Shown piece by piece: positions 15,678 to 24,685 of a stretch of 43,931 nucleotides of DNA. Under the pieces are notes generated by a model. That model was not told the origin of the DNA and ran no database searches. It saw only the letters and a program-made list of their open reading frames with translations. The stretch comes from Mycobacterium sp. NS-7484 (lineage in GTDB: Bacteria > Actinomycetota > Actinomycetes > Mycobacteriales > Mycobacteriaceae). The position numbers and the translations under genes are program-made. The DNA lies in contig NZ_MBEJ01000074.1 of assembly GCF_001953975.1 (NCBI RefSeq), positions 1-43,931 on the forward strand. The letters run 5' to 3'. Within the stretch, counting starts at the first letter, position 1. Each line of letters begins with the position of its first letter.

Positions 15678-18532
15678 TTCGCCTCCTCCAACATCGCTAC
15701 CGCAACCGACAGGCAGCGCTGCCTGACTTTCTCCCACTCGGCAGCCGCATCCGGATCCGACAGCACGAAGTCGTGTTCGTCCGATGGTTGGGGGTCGGCC
15801 AGCCGGCGCACCAGCTGGGTGGCCACCCATCTGCTCTTCGGGTTCTGCCCACAGTAATACCGGTCCATGCCCGACAACACCAGAGCTGCGGTCTCGGTTT
15901 CTACCGACTCGACAAGATCAGCAAACTCTTCGAAGTCTTTGGTGCTGTTGCGGCACATGATGAGATAGCTCTTCAGCCGCAGGGTTTCGGCGCCGGTCGG
16001 GATCTGCAGCCGGTCACCGGTCGGCAGCTGGACGTTGGTGGTCTCCACCGGGCTGAGCCGTTCCACGGGTGCGCGGTCGGCGTCGGCCTCGGTCTGCAGA
16101 GCATCCACGGCTACCGAAAGCCGGCCCCGCCACATGGTCACCGGATGCACCCCGGGGCACCGCTTCGGGCCGCCGGGGCGGCGGGCTGCCAACCGGGAGG
16201 AGGGTTTGCTGCACCCACTGAACGCCAGCGGGTCGGTGACGGTGATGGTCTGTGGCGCAAGGTGTTTCATCTTCGCGGCAGTCCGCACCATCATGCGCAG
16301 ATCGGCTCCGCTCGGTCCCAGCGCCGAGATGTCGTCGGGGATGATCACCAGATCGGTGACCTCGACCTTGGGCAACGGCTTCTCGAAATCCACCTCGGGC
16401 AACAACCGGTCCAGCCAGTGCGGCAGCCACCAGTTCCACTCGTCGAACATCGCCATCAGGGCGGGCACCAGGACCAGTCGCACCACGGTCGCGTCGACGG
16501 CGATCGCCACCGCGCAGGCCACCCCGAGTTGCGCCACCAACGGCATGCCGGCAAATGCGAAGCCGATGAACACCGCGATCATGATCAGCGCGGCGCTAGT
16601 GATGGTCCGCGCGCTGGTGCTGACCCCGTAGGCAACCGCATCGCGGGTGTTGTTGGTCTGCAGGAACCGCTCCCGAATCCGGGTGAGCAGAAAGATCTCG
16701 TAGTCCATCGACAGACCGAAGGTCATCGCCAGGACCAACGGCGGGATCGTGCTGTCGAGTGAGCTGAGCTTCTGGAATCCGAGCCCCTCGAACCAACCCC
16801 ACTGGAAGACCACCACCAGGCTGCCGTAGGCCGCGGCCACCGACAGCACGGTCATCAGCACACCCTTGAGGGCCAGCACCACCGAGCGGATCGACACCAG
16901 CAGCATGACGAACGCGATCAACGCCACGAACACGAACACCAGCGGCTGGGTCGCCGAGACCCGGTCGTCGAAGTCCTTGATCAGCGCGGTCGGACCGCCC
17001 ACGTCGATCCGCGCGTCGGGCCCGGCAGCCGCGGGCAGCTTCTCGCGCATCCAGTCGATGGCGTCGCGGGCCGCCAGATCCTCCGGGTCCACCGACAACA
17101 CCGCCGACAACAGCGCGGCGGTGTTGTTGTCGGAGAACGACGGCGGCTGCACCGACACCACATGCGGCGCCTTCGTCATCTCCTGGCGTACCGCGTCGAG
17201 CGTGGCGCTGCCTGCAGCATCCGAAGCGGTCCCCTCCGGGAACGTCACGAGCACTCGCACCGGGCCCAGCGCGCCCGGCCCCAGGGCCTCGGCGGCGGCA
17301 TTCACGCCGCCGCGGATCTCGTGGGTGGGCTCGAACTGGCGCTGCATGCTGTTACCCAGCACCATGCCGAACGCCGGCGCGGCCAGGATCAGCAGCAGCG
17401 TCGTCGCGCCGAGGGCCGAGGCCCACGGGCGACGCATCACCGCGCCCGTCCACCTGGTCCAGAACCGTGACTGGCTGGCCTCGGCGCGCCGCGACCAGTG
17501 CAGGTACGACGAGCGTTTCGCCGCGGCCTTGCCGAAGGTGGCCAGCACCGCCGGGGTCAGCGTGGTCGACGTCAACACTGCGACCGCGACGGCCAGGATC
17601 GCGCCGGTGGCCATCGACACCAGCACCGGGGTGTTGATGAGGTAGATGCCGGTGACCGAGGCGATCACGGTGAGCCCCGACAGGGCCACCGCCAGACCGG
17701 ACGTGGCCATCGCCGCGTCGACGGCATCGGCCGGGTCACGGCCGGCGCGCAGCTCCTCGCGGTACCGCATCAGGATGAACAGCGAGTAGTCGATGGCCAG
17801 GGCGATGCCGAACATCGACACCGTCGAGGTGACGAACACGCTCATCTGCGTGTACATCGACAACAGATAGACCAGCCCCATGGTCACCACGACCGTGCAG
17901 ACGCCGAGCACCAGCGGCAGCGCCGCGGCGGCCAGCGAGCCGAACACCGCCAGCAGCACGATCAGCACGATCGGCAGGTTCCACTTCTCGGCCGCGGCGA
18001 TGTCGTGTTTGGTGGCCTGGGTGGCCGCCGCACCGAGCGCGCCCTGCCCGATGACGTAGAACTTGACCTTGCCGTCCTCGCTCTCGCCCGGCTCCTCGCC
18101 GTGGATCCCGACCTTCTGGCGCAGTTGCTTGGCGACATCCACCGCGCCGGTGTTGTTGAAGTCCAACTGCAGCGTGACGACGTAGGGCCGGTCCGGCTGC
18201 GGCGCGGGCTGCTGCGGGTTCGGCACGATCTTGACGCTGGGTACCTCGCCGGCGACCTTCTCCAGCCACTTCACTGCGGCGTTCATGTCCTCGAACGAGG
18301 CGTCGGCCCGGGGGGAGGCGATCAGGGCAAGCGGCGAGGCGCCCTGGTCGGGGAAATGTTCCTCGAGTTGCCGCTGGACGTGGAGCGACTGCGAACCCTC
18401 GACGTCGAAACCGCCGCCGGTGAGGTTCGACGACTGGTTGATCGCGAGGTAGATCGAGGGCACCAGGAGCAGCAACCACGTCGCGAAAACCGCCCAGCGG
18501 AATCTGCGCAGACTGCTGCTCAAGCGCATCAT
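15674..18532 (-). CDS. mmpL11: RND lipid transporter MmpL11
   Basis: A 952-residue MmpL protein with the RND plan: helix 1 (about 12-32), a large periplasmic loop, helices 2-6, a second periplasmic loop, helices 7-12, then a C-terminal cytoplasmic domain of about 220 residues. The proton-relay Asp-Tyr pairs of MmpL proteins are present in helices 4 and 10: D248-Y249 (AIDYSLFI) and D610-Y611 (SMDYEIFL). MmpL11 exports monomeromycolyl diacylglycerol and long-chain mycolate esters and is needed for normal biofilms; it has also been linked to haem uptake with Rv0203 and MmpL3. The orthologue is Rv0202c. The start is MM (18532 or 18529). A RicR-like site lies 77 bases upstream. The Rv0201c-like gene overlaps its stop. 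Confidence 0.94.
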   Translation of the reverse strand: MMRLSSSLRRFRWAVFATWLLLLVPSIYLAINQSSNLTGGGFDVEGSQSLHVQRQLEEHFPDQGASPLALIASPRADASFEDMNAAVKWLEKVAGEVPSVKIVPNPQQPAPQPDRPYVVTLQLDFNNTGAVDVAKQLRQKVGIHGEEPGESEDGKVKFYVIGQGALGAAATQATKHDIAAAEKWNLPIVLIVLLAVFGSLAAAALPLVLGVCTVVVTMGLVYLLSMYTQMSVFVTSTVSMFGIALAIDYSLFILMRYREELRAGRDPADAVDAAMATSGLAVALSGLTVIASVTGIYLINTPVLVSMATGAILAVAVAVLTSTTLTPAVLATFGKAAAKRSSYLHWSRRAEASQSRFWTRWTGAVMRRPWASALGATTLLLILAAPAFGMVLGNSMQRQFEPTHEIRGGVNAAAEALGPGALGPVRVLVTFPEGTASDAAGSATLDAVRQEMTKAPHVVSVQPPSFSDNNTAALLSAVLSVDPEDLAARDAIDWMREKLPAAAGPDARIDVGGPTALIKDFDDRVSATQPLVFVFVALIAFVMLLVSIRSVVLALKGVLMTVLSVAAAYGSLVVVFQWGWFEGLGFQKLSSLDSTIPPLVLAMTFGLSMDYEIFLLTRIRERFLQTNNTRDAVAYGVSTSARTITSAALIMIAVFIGFAFAGMPLVAQLGVACAVAIAVDATVVRLVLVPALMAMFDEWNWWLPHWLDRLLPEVDFEKPLPKVEVTDLVIIPDDISALGPSGADLRMMVRTAAKMKHLAPQTITVTDPLAFSGCSKPSSRLAARRPGGPKRCPGVHPVTMWRGRLSVAVDALQTEADADRAPVERLSPVETTNVQLPTGDRLQIPTGAETLRLKSYLIMCRNSTKDFEEFADLVESVETETAALVLSGMDRYYCGQNPKSRWVATQLVRRLADPQPSDEHDFVLSDPDAAAEWEKVRQRCLSVAVAMLEEAK

Positions 18533-18608
18533 GAACTGCTGGATTCGAGGTCCCCGCTTTCTCGGTTAGGCCTGGTCGGGCGTGTCCTGGCCAGCGTCAG
18601 CGTGAGCG

Positions 18609-18624
18609 TACCCCCACCGGGGTA
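18609..18624 (-). promoter_or_regulatory. RicR-like dyad upstream of mmpL11
   Basis: On the minus strand TACCCCGGTGGGGGTA reproduces the ricR operator core (TACCCCGGTGGGGTA at 8220-8234) with a single extra G, giving TACCC-N6-GGGTA. It lies 77 bases before the mmpL11 start and 150 bases before the haemophore gene. The one-base spacing change may weaken or abolish binding. Confidence 0.4.
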
Positions 18625-18773
18625 ATGTGGCCCGCCCTCTTCGCGTTCTGAAATCGCACTGAGATATCCGTAGCGTTACCTGTGCGCGGCTAACGTACGC
18701 GCGCCGTCCGGCGACATAGCTGAGGACGACCCTGGCTGACGTGTGCGCCGGGGCCAACGCTTAAGGAGTCTCC

Positions 18774-19325
18774 ATGAAACCGACCAACGGTGGCTTGCGC
18801 CGCAGTCTGGCCGTCGCCCTCGCGGTGACCGGAGGAGGCGGTGCCATGGTGGCCGCGCTGCTGGTGCCGTCCGCCACTGCGGCCACCGATCCCTGTGCGG
18901 CCAGTGAGGTCGCCCGCACCGCGGGCAGCGTGGCCACCAACATCGGCAACTATCTGGACAAGCATCCGCAGACGAACCAGGCGTTGACCACCATCAGCCA
19001 ACAGCAGGGCGGTGCCCAGTCGCTGGCAGCTCTGAAGACCTACTTCGACGCCAACCCCCAGGCCGCCAAGGACATGCAGCAGCTACAGCAACCGCTGGCC
19101 AACCTCGGGAGCCGGTGCAAACTGCCGATCAGCCTGCCGCAACTGATGGGTTTGGTGCAGGCCACCCAGCAGGGCGGCGCGGCCACCGGTTTGCCCGCCG
19201 GGGTGCCCTCGGCGCAGAACGTCGGGGTGCCGGCCGCGGCGGTGCCGGTGCAGTCTTCGCCGGCATCGGCGGTCACGTCGGGCTCGGGGCCGCTTCCCGG
19301 CCCCGCCGCCGCGGCCACTCGCTGA
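18774..19325 (+). CDS. Secreted haem-binding protein (Rv0203-like)
   Basis: A 183-residue secreted protein. The signal peptide runs from MKPTNGGLRR through a hydrophobic stretch to about ATA (residue 37). The mature part begins DPCAASEVARTAGSVATNIG and has two cysteines (C41, C115) that may form a disulfide. Rv0203 of M. tuberculosis binds haem with Y59, H63 and H89; here Y60 and H64 align but the third position is Y90 (KTYFDANPQ). A tail of about 50 residues rich in Ala, Pro, Ser and Gly extends past the Rv0203 end. It probably binds haem outside the cell and passes it to MmpL11/MmpL3. ATG 18774 has an AAGGAG Shine-Dalgarno (18763-18768). It is divergent from mmpL11. Confidence 0.88.
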   Translation: MKPTNGGLRRSLAVALAVTGGGGAMVAALLVPSATAATDPCAASEVARTAGSVATNIGNYLDKHPQTNQALTTISQQQGGAQSLAALKTYFDANPQAAKDMQQLQQPLANLGSRCKLPISLPQLMGLVQATQQGGAATGLPAGVPSAQNVGVPAAAVPVQSSPASAVTSGSGPLPGPAAAATR

Positions 19326-19404
19326 ACTGCAGTTTCGCGGTGTGACGCGACAGGATGGGCGCAAGGCAGGAAACTGGTGACGGATTCTGATTAGCTTTTC
19401 CCCA

Positions 19405-19429
19405 GCCGTTAACCGTTTGGGGTTACGGC
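19405..19429 (+). other. Hairpin upstream of the second haemophore-like gene
   Basis: GCCGT-T-AACC (19405-19414), loop GTTTGG, GGTTACGGC (19421-19429): a 9-base-pair stem with one bulged T. It is about 80 bases after the first haemophore stop and 27 bases before ATG 19457. It may be a terminator for the first gene or a leader structure of the second. Confidence 0.35.
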
Positions 19430-19456
19430 CTTCCCATCCGATGAAGGAGCTTGACC

Positions 19457-19840
19457 ATGTTGCTCTCGGCCCGTAATGCGCGGCGTGTGGTAGCTGGCGT
19501 GGCCGGTGCCGGCGCGGTAGCCGGTGCGATGCTGTTCGGCGCGATTCCGTCGGCCCTGGCCGACGACCCGGCGAACAACCCTCCCAACTGCAGCGCTGCC
19601 GATCTGGCCGGCGTGGCTGCCGGGGTGTCCGCATCCACTTCGGCCTACCTGTTCACCCATCCCGATGTGAACTACTTCTTCACCAGCCTGGAAGGTCTCC
19701 CGCGCGAGGAGGTCAAGACCAAGGTGCACGACTACCTGGAGGCCAACCCTCAGACCAAGGCCGAGCTGACCGGTATCCGCCAGCCGCTGGTGGATCTCAA
19801 GAATCGCTGCGGCGCAGCTCCGGCTCCGTCGATCCCGTAA
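19457..19840 (+). CDS. Haemophore-like secreted protein, paralogue 2
   Basis: A 127-residue protein with a signal peptide ending about SALA-DDP (residue 35-36). The mature core repeats the Rv0203-type layout: C45, Y64 and H68 in [12 protein letters not shown]93 in [10 protein letters not shown], and C118 in KNRCG. Spacing between these residues matches the haemophore-like protein at 42069 exactly and the Rv0203-like neighbour within one residue. A binding role for haem is therefore likely but not proven. ATG 19457 is eight bases after a GGAG; a TTG at 19451 is also in frame. The gene ends 43 bases before the response regulator GTG and may be cotranscribed with it. Confidence 0.82.
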   Translation: MLLSARNARRVVAGVAGAGAVAGAMLFGAIPSALADDPANNPPNCSAADLAGVAAGVSASTSAYLFTHPDVNYFFTSLEGLPREEVKTKVHDYLEANPQTKAELTGIRQPLVDLKNRCGAAPAPSIP

Positions 19841-19883
19841 CCGCGTGCGGGTGGAGACAACCCCCGCCGGCGGCGAAGAAGCG

Positions 19884-20582
19884 GTGAGCGAGAGCGTCAA
19901 CCGCACGGTGTTGATGGTCGACGACGACCCGGATGTACGTACTTCGGTTGCCCGCGGTTTGCGGCATTCGGGGTTCGACGTCCGGGTCGCGGCGTCGGGC
20001 AAGGAGGCACTGCGTCTGCTGTCGAACGAGTCGCACGACGCGCTCGTGCTCGACGTGCAGATGCCCGAGCTCGACGGCGTGGCCGTGGTCACGGCGCTCC
20101 GCGCCCTGGGCAACGAGATCCCGATCTGTGTGCTGTCGGCGCGCGACACCGTCAACGACCGCATCGCGGGTTTGGAAGCCGGCGCCGACGATTACCTGAC
20201 GAAACCGTTCGATCTGGGCGAGCTGGTGGCCCGGCTCAATGCCCTGCTGCGCCGGGCCAGTCTGGGCGAACGTCCGTCGGACACCATGACCGTGGGTGCA
20301 CTGACGATCGATACCGCCCGCCGGTTGGTGTTCGTCAACGGCGATCGGGTGGATCTGACCAAGCGCGAATTCGATCTGCTGGCCGTGCTGGCCGAGAACG
20401 CCGGGGTGGTGCTGTCCCGGCAGCGGCTGCTGGAACTGGTGTGGGGTTACGACTTTGACGTCGACACCAACGTGGCCGACGTGTTCATCTCATATCTGCG
20501 GCGCAAGCTCGAGCGTCCCGACGTGCCCCGGGTGATCCACACCGTCCGCGGGATCGGGTACGTGTTGCGGGAAGATGCGTGA
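19884..20582 (+). CDS. OmpR/PrrA-type response regulator
   Basis: A 232-residue regulator. The receiver domain has the acidic pocket VDDDP (12-16), phospho-acceptor D57 in [12 protein letters not shown] and K107 in LTKPFD. The winged-helix DNA-binding domain (about 130-230) includes [31 protein letters not shown] and the wing [12 protein letters not shown]. The whole sequence is very close to PrrA, the essential M. tuberculosis response regulator, but this is a separate copy; M. smegmatis has, as I recall, a similar second PrrAB-like pair beside mmpL11. The start is uncertain: GTG 19884 gives the usual short N-terminus, while GTG 19845 is also open. It lies 36 bases before the sensor kinase. 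Confidence 0.88.
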   Translation: MSESVNRTVLMVDDDPDVRTSVARGLRHSGFDVRVAASGKEALRLLSNESHDALVLDVQMPELDGVAVVTALRALGNEIPICVLSARDTVNDRIAGLEAGADDYLTKPFDLGELVARLNALLRRASLGERPSDTMTVGALTIDTARRLVFVNGDRVDLTKREFDLLAVLAENAGVVLSRQRLLELVWGYDFDVDTNVADVFISYLRRKLERPDVPRVIHTVRGIGYVLREDA

Positions 20583-20618
20583 GGGCCGCGTGATCGAATC
20601 CGTGAGAACCGGGGTCAG

Positions 20619-21959
20619 GTGCGGCTTTTCAGCTTGATCCGGTCGGCATCGTTGCGCACCAGAGTCGCGGTGGCCTCGGCGCTGGCGGCCGCGGCGGTGG
20701 TGGCGGTGTTCACCATGCTGACCTCGGTGGTGCTGGCGAACAACGACTCCGCGCAACTCGACCGTCGGCTCGACTCGATCGTCGACGCCAGCATCAGCCC
20801 GCAGAACCTGGCCGATCCGCGGCGCGGAGTGTTGACGACGGGGCGTTCGCGTTCCACCGGGCAGGTGGTGTTCCAGCGGGGCTTCCAACTTCCGTCGCTG
20901 CCGCCGGGTACCGAGACCGTCGAGGTCAACGGGGTCGACTACCGGGTACGCACCGTGCCGCTGGAGCAGCAGGGCGGGGTGTTGATGTCCATCGGTATCC
21001 GCGCCGACAGTATCTTGTTGAGCCCCAACCGAATTCCGCTGTACACCGGCATCGGGGTGGTCACCGTGCTGGTGGCGGGCATGCTGGGTTGGCTGCTGGC
21101 CGGACCGGCCATCCGGCCGCTGCGCAAACTCACCGAGCACACCTCCAAACTGGACAGCGGCACCGAGACGATGCCGCGGGTCCGCGGCGTGCGCGAGGCC
21201 GAGGATCTGTCCGAGGCGATGGCGGGCATGCTCACCCGGCTGGCCGCCGCGCAGCGCGCCACCACCAATTCCCTTCAGGCGGCCCAGGATTTCGCCGCCA
21301 ATGCCGCACATGAACTACGTACGCCGCTCACCGCGATGCGTGCCGACCTGGACACCCTGCGAATCCACAACCTGCCCGAATCCGAGCGCGACGAGGTGGT
21401 CGCCGACCTGTCCCGAGCGCAGCGCCGGGTGGAGGCCATCATCACCGCACTGGGCCAACTCGCATCCGGACAATTGGCCCAGGCCGAGGACCGCGAACTG
21501 ATCGACATCACCGATCTGCTCGACCGGGTGGTCCGGGAGAACACCCGGGTGGGCGGGACGGTGCGGTTCGACGTGCACGTCGAGGACGACGTGGGCCTGG
21601 TGCTGGGCTGGCCCGGTGGCCTGCGTATCGCGGTGGACAACCTGGTGCGCAACGCGATCGTCCACGGCGAGGCCACCCGGGTGGTGCTGACCGCGCACCG
21701 CAGCGACGGCATGCTCGTCATCATCGTGGACGACGACGGCCGCGGCCTGCCGGCCGAGGAACATCAGACCGTACTGGGCCGATTCCGTCGGGGCAGCACC
21801 GCGATGGCGGGTGGCTCCGGGCTCGGACTGGCCCTGGTCGCACAGCAGGCCCAGCTGCACGGCGGCGAGATCAGGTTGTCGGACGGGCCGCTCGGTGGGT
21901 TACGCGCGACGCTGACCCTGTCGACGTCCCCGCCCGATGGTCCGGCTCAGGCCGATTGA
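20619..21959 (+). CDS. PrrB-like sensor histidine kinase
   Basis: A 446-residue kinase with two membrane helices (about 16-39 and 141-162) flanking an extracytoplasmic sensor of about 100 residues, then a HAMP linker, a HisKA domain with H231 in ANAAHELRTPLTAM, and an HATPase domain: N-box NLVRNAIVHG (N341, N345), G1 DDDGRG (371-376), G2 GGSGLGLAL (398-406). All catalytic boxes are intact. It should phosphorylate the upstream regulator. The signal is unknown; in the middle of a haemophore and RND cluster an envelope or haem signal is conceivable but only positional. The start is GTG 20619 after GGGGTCAG. Its end overlaps the convergent DUF3054 gene by 13 bases. Confidence 0.92.
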   Translation: MRLFSLIRSASLRTRVAVASALAAAAVVAVFTMLTSVVLANNDSAQLDRRLDSIVDASISPQNLADPRRGVLTTGRSRSTGQVVFQRGFQLPSLPPGTETVEVNGVDYRVRTVPLEQQGGVLMSIGIRADSILLSPNRIPLYTGIGVVTVLVAGMLGWLLAGPAIRPLRKLTEHTSKLDSGTETMPRVRGVREAEDLSEAMAGMLTRLAAAQRATTNSLQAAQDFAANAAHELRTPLTAMRADLDTLRIHNLPESERDEVVADLSRAQRRVEAIITALGQLASGQLAQAEDRELIDITDLLDRVVRENTRVGGTVRFDVHVEDDVGLVLGWPGGLRIAVDNLVRNAIVHGEATRVVLTAHRSDGMLVIIVDDDGRGLPAEEHQTVLGRFRRGSTAMAGGSGLGLALVAQQAQLHGGEIRLSDGPLGGLRATLTLSTSPPDGPAQAD

Positions 21960-22312
21960 CGACGCCGCAACCCACTCACCACTGCGCGCCAACCGAGCAA
22001 CAGCACCGCCGTGGTCAGGGAGGCGACCACGATGAAGCTGACGGCCACCCCGGCCGAGGTCAGTTTGCGCAACACCATCCCGACCACCACCGTGCTGATC
22101 CACACGATGAGCCCGGTGGGCGCCAGCGACGTCGGCTTTTGCCAACCGCGGGAGAGCAACCAGCCCACCACGGTTCCGGTCAGAAACGGCCAGGCGGTCT
22201 CGGCGATCCCGGCCACGGTCAGGCCCTCGGCATGGCTGCGTCGTCCGATGGTGCAGAACACCACCACGCAGATCAGGTCGGTCAGCAGCGCCGGCAGGCT
22301 AGCCCGTCGCAT
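21947..22312 (-). CDS. DUF3054 membrane protein
   Basis: A 121-residue protein with four hydrophobic helices. The pattern FCTIGRRSHAEGL after helix 1, then AWPFLTGTVVGWLLSRGW, matches the actinobacterial DUF3054 family of small integral membrane proteins, which has no assigned function. ATG 22312 overlaps the end of the M23 lipoprotein gene by 14 bases, so the two are coupled and DUF3054 is downstream. The 3' end overlaps the convergent sensor kinase by 13 bases. Confidence 0.85.
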   Translation of the reverse strand: MRRASLPALLTDLICVVVFCTIGRRSHAEGLTVAGIAETAWPFLTGTVVGWLLSRGWQKPTSLAPTGLIVWISTVVVGMVLRKLTSAGVAVSFIVVASLTTAVLLLGWRAVVSGLRRRQSA

Positions 22313-23498
22313 AGGTCATCACGTCTCCTACCAGTGGGCTGACATCCGACTGGTCGCGCACGGCGAAGCCCGGTTGCCGTGCGGCCGGTTTGCCGTCGAA
22401 AAGCGCGTCGGCCGCGCTCAGCGACGTCAGCCGGGAATCCAGCCGGAACGATGTGAAGGTAAATGGTAAGCCATTGGACGCCAACGGATCCGGACCGTCC
22501 ATCACATGGAAGTGCAGGTGCGGCGCGTCCGAGTTGCCGGAATTGCCCAGGGCGCCGATCACCTGACCGCTGCTGAGGGTGTCGCCGGGCTTGACCTTGA
22601 GGCTGTTCGGCTGCAGGTGTGCGTAGAAGGCGTAGTTGCCGTCACCGATGTCCTGCACGATGTGGTTTCCGCCGTACTGCGCCAAGGTGAGCCCTTTCGG
22701 CGTGACCCCGGGCACCTGCTCGGGTAAACCGTCGAGCACCGCCACCACCGGGCCGTCGGCCACCGCGTGGATCTCGGCGCCGAAGTAGGGGTAGCTGTCC
22801 ACCTTGGCCCGGTCGCCGGTGGACAGTCGTCCGTCGGCGCCGAGCTGCACATAATCGATCGCGAAACGTTCTGCGGCCCAAACTTTTCCGTTGATCGGGT
22901 TGAGGGCCATCCGATGTGGCGTCATATCACAGCACCCGTTGGCGTTCACCCAGTTGTCCCCGCTCAGCGGCGGGGAGATCGACACCGGCTTGCGGGTCTG
23001 CACCGCCACCGGCGCCACCGGCTGGGTCAAGGTCGGCCCGACGAGCGGGGGCATCGGCCGGGCCACGGCGATCTCGATCTCGTGGCTGAGCTCGGTGGGC
23101 ACCTCCGACGGGTTGTCGGCGACCACGTCGAGCCACACGTAGGCGCTCTGGCCGGGGCTGAGCACGTTGGTGCCGACCGCGGAGTTGCCCACCGCCCTGG
23201 TCCAGTACTTGAGGCTGTCACCGGGCAGGGTGAGCAATCTGCGATCGCCCGTCACCGCGCTCAGCGAGTTCAACGTGACGTTGCTCGGTGAGGTGTTGGT
23301 CAACATCAACTCGTACGCCAGATGAGTGCGGCCATCGGTGGCGGCTACCGGAACCGGTTCGGCCAGAACCTGTCCCACCACCGGGGTGACCATCGGCGGC
23401 GGAGTACTGGTCGTGGTGGACTCCGGCGGCGGAGCCTCTGCCGATGAACACCCGGCCAGGGTCAGAGCCAGCACTGCCAACGGGTACCGGATCCGCAT
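22299..23498 (-). CDS. M23 (LytM-type) peptidase-like lipoprotein
   Basis: A 399-residue lipoprotein: signal peptide with lipobox LAGC (C17), a Ser/Thr/Pro linker, a beta-rich domain (about 40-160), then an M23 domain (about 205-345). HLHFH (H327, H329), GNHIV (H279) and FYAHLQ (H294) are all present. However, the first zinc ligand of the usual HxxxD motif is Arg: RFAID, R211 to D215. Other M23-like proteins also carry QRFAxD here, so this may be a recognised subgroup that is inactive or uses another ligand (H195 in TPHRM is one candidate). It may bind or cut peptidoglycan from the outer face of the membrane. It starts 9 bases after the flippase-like gene and is followed by overlapping DUF3054, so the three form one operon. 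Confidence 0.85.
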   Translation of the reverse strand: MRIRYPLAVLALTLAGCSSAEAPPPESTTTSTPPPMVTPVVGQVLAEPVPVAATDGRTHLAYELMLTNTSPSNVTLNSLSAVTGDRRLLTLPGDSLKYWTRAVGNSAVGTNVLSPGQSAYVWLDVVADNPSEVPTELSHEIEIAVARPMPPLVGPTLTQPVAPVAVQTRKPVSISPPLSGDNWVNANGCCDMTPHRMALNPINGKVWAAERFAIDYVQLGADGRLSTGDRAKVDSYPYFGAEIHAVADGPVVAVLDGLPEQVPGVTPKGLTLAQYGGNHIVQDIGDGNYAFYAHLQPNSLKVKPGDTLSSGQVIGALGNSGNSDAPHLHFHVMDGPDPLASNGLPFTFTSFRLDSRLTSLSAADALFDGKPAARQPGFAVRDQSDVSPLVGDVMTYATG

Positions 23499-23506
23499 GG
23501 AATCTC

Positions 23507-24610
23507 CTAGGGCTCGGGGTGGGGGTTCGGGGAGCTCGTCGGGTCGGTCTCGGTGTCGGTCTCGGTGTCGGGATCGATGTCCTTCTCGGTGCGGAACATG
23601 AAGAAGAACACCACCCAGCCGATCGCGGAGATGAAGATCCAGCTGACCAGCCGGTAGATGAGCATGGCCGAGATGGCCGCGGCCAGAGTCATTCCGGAGG
23701 ACACCAACCCCGGCACCAGCACGGCTTCCACCACCAGCAGGCCGCCGGGCATCAACGGGATCGACCCCACCGCGCGGGCGGCGGCATAGGCGACGGTGAC
23801 GCCGGCCAATGACGGATGGCCGCCGGCGGCGTAGCAGGCGAACGCCAGGCAGGCCACGTCGGCGACCCAGTTGAACATCGACCAGCTGAACGCCACCGTG
23901 AGGTCACGTCGGCCCAGGCTGACCGACTCGAGCTGGCGCAGGATCTCCCGCCACTTCTCCAGTCCGGTGTCAGCGGGCTTGCCGCGCAACGAGTTCGCCC
24001 ACGACAACACCTTGGCCCCGATGCCGTCGATCAGTTCCGGTCTCGTGGCCACCGCCTGGGCCAGCAGGATGATCGCCAGGAAGGCGCCGAGCGAAAAGAT
24101 CAGTGACAGCGGGTTTTTGGAGGCACCGAGCATCAGTGCGCCGCCCAGGCCCAGCAGCGCCAGGCCGACGACCTGCAGCACGCCCGACATCACCAGCTGC
24201 CAGGAGGCCACCAATGGCGAGGCGCCCCAGATACGTTGCTGGCGGTAGACGAACGTGGCCGAGAGCACCGGCCCACCGGGCATCGTGGTCGACAGTGCGT
24301 TGCCCGCGTAGAACGCCGCCTCCGAACGCCACTGTCTGACGGGCACGCCCGCAGAGCGCAGCAGGGTCCGCTGGATCTGGGCGAAGCTGTGCATCGAGGC
24401 CATCGCTGCGCCCACCGCCGCCAGCACCCACCAGCCGTTGGCCGTCAACAGGCTGCGCCACGCCTTCGCCAGCTGGTCCCAGACCAACGTCACCTCGACG
24501 GCGAGCACCGTGACGGCGAGGGCGATGACCACCCATCGCACCCACCAGTACCTGCCGCGCGTAGAGCCGGCCCGGGCCCGGGCAGTATCGGCCGGCGCGT
24601 CCTGTGACAC
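23507..24610 (-). CDS. YbhN/lysylphosphatidylglycerol synthase-type membrane protein (Rv0204c-like)
   Basis: A 367-residue protein with about eight membrane helices of the UPF0104/LPG-synthase transmembrane family. Typical pieces are [28 protein letters not shown] and the last pair [20 protein letters not shown]. It lacks the soluble aminoacyl transferase domain of MprF, so it resembles a lipid flippase. The tail is acidic and made of TETD repeats. The start is GTG 24610. It matches Rv0204c, which lies between the haemophore and Rv0205 genes in M. tuberculosis. It leads the operon to M23 and DUF3054. Lipid substrate unknown. Confidence 0.88.
   Translation of the reverse strand: MSQDAPADTARARAGSTRGRYWWVRWVVIALAVTVLAVEVTLVWDQLAKAWRSLLTANGWWVLAAVGAAMASMHSFAQIQRTLLRSAGVPVRQWRSEAAFYAGNALSTTMPGGPVLSATFVYRQQRIWGASPLVASWQLVMSGVLQVVGLALLGLGGALMLGASKNPLSLIFSLGAFLAIILLAQAVATRPELIDGIGAKVLSWANSLRGKPADTGLEKWREILRQLESVSLGRRDLTVAFSWSMFNWVADVACLAFACYAAGGHPSLAGVTVAYAAARAVGSIPLMPGGLLVVEAVLVPGLVSSGMTLAAAISAMLIYRLVSWIFISAIGWVVFFFMFRTEKDIDPDTETDTETDPTSSPNPHPEP
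23543..23578 (-). repeat. Tandem 12-base repeats in the flippase-like gene
   Basis: GTCGGTCTCGGT occurs at 23543-23554 and 23555-23566, followed by a third diverged unit (23567-23578). They encode the TETD repeats of the acidic C-terminus. Confidence 0.8.
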
Positions 24611-24670
24611 GCTCTACAGGGTAACCGTGCAGGTAATCACGACATCGCCGGTTCTGACGGCGCGCCGCAT

Positions 24671-24685
24671 TACGCTACCGACATG
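24671..24685 (+). promoter_or_regulatory. Leaderless promoter of the AI-2E permease gene
   Basis: -10 box TACGCT (24671-24676) is followed by 6 bases and the start ATG (24683), without a Shine-Dalgarno. The transcript likely begins at the start codon. The 72-base gap is shared with the divergent flippase-like gene. Confidence 0.5.

Noticed and set aside
17498..18625. Long plus-strand ORF (375 aa) within mmpL11
   Set aside because: Antisense shadow of MmpL11, rich in Arg, His, Asp and Gln.
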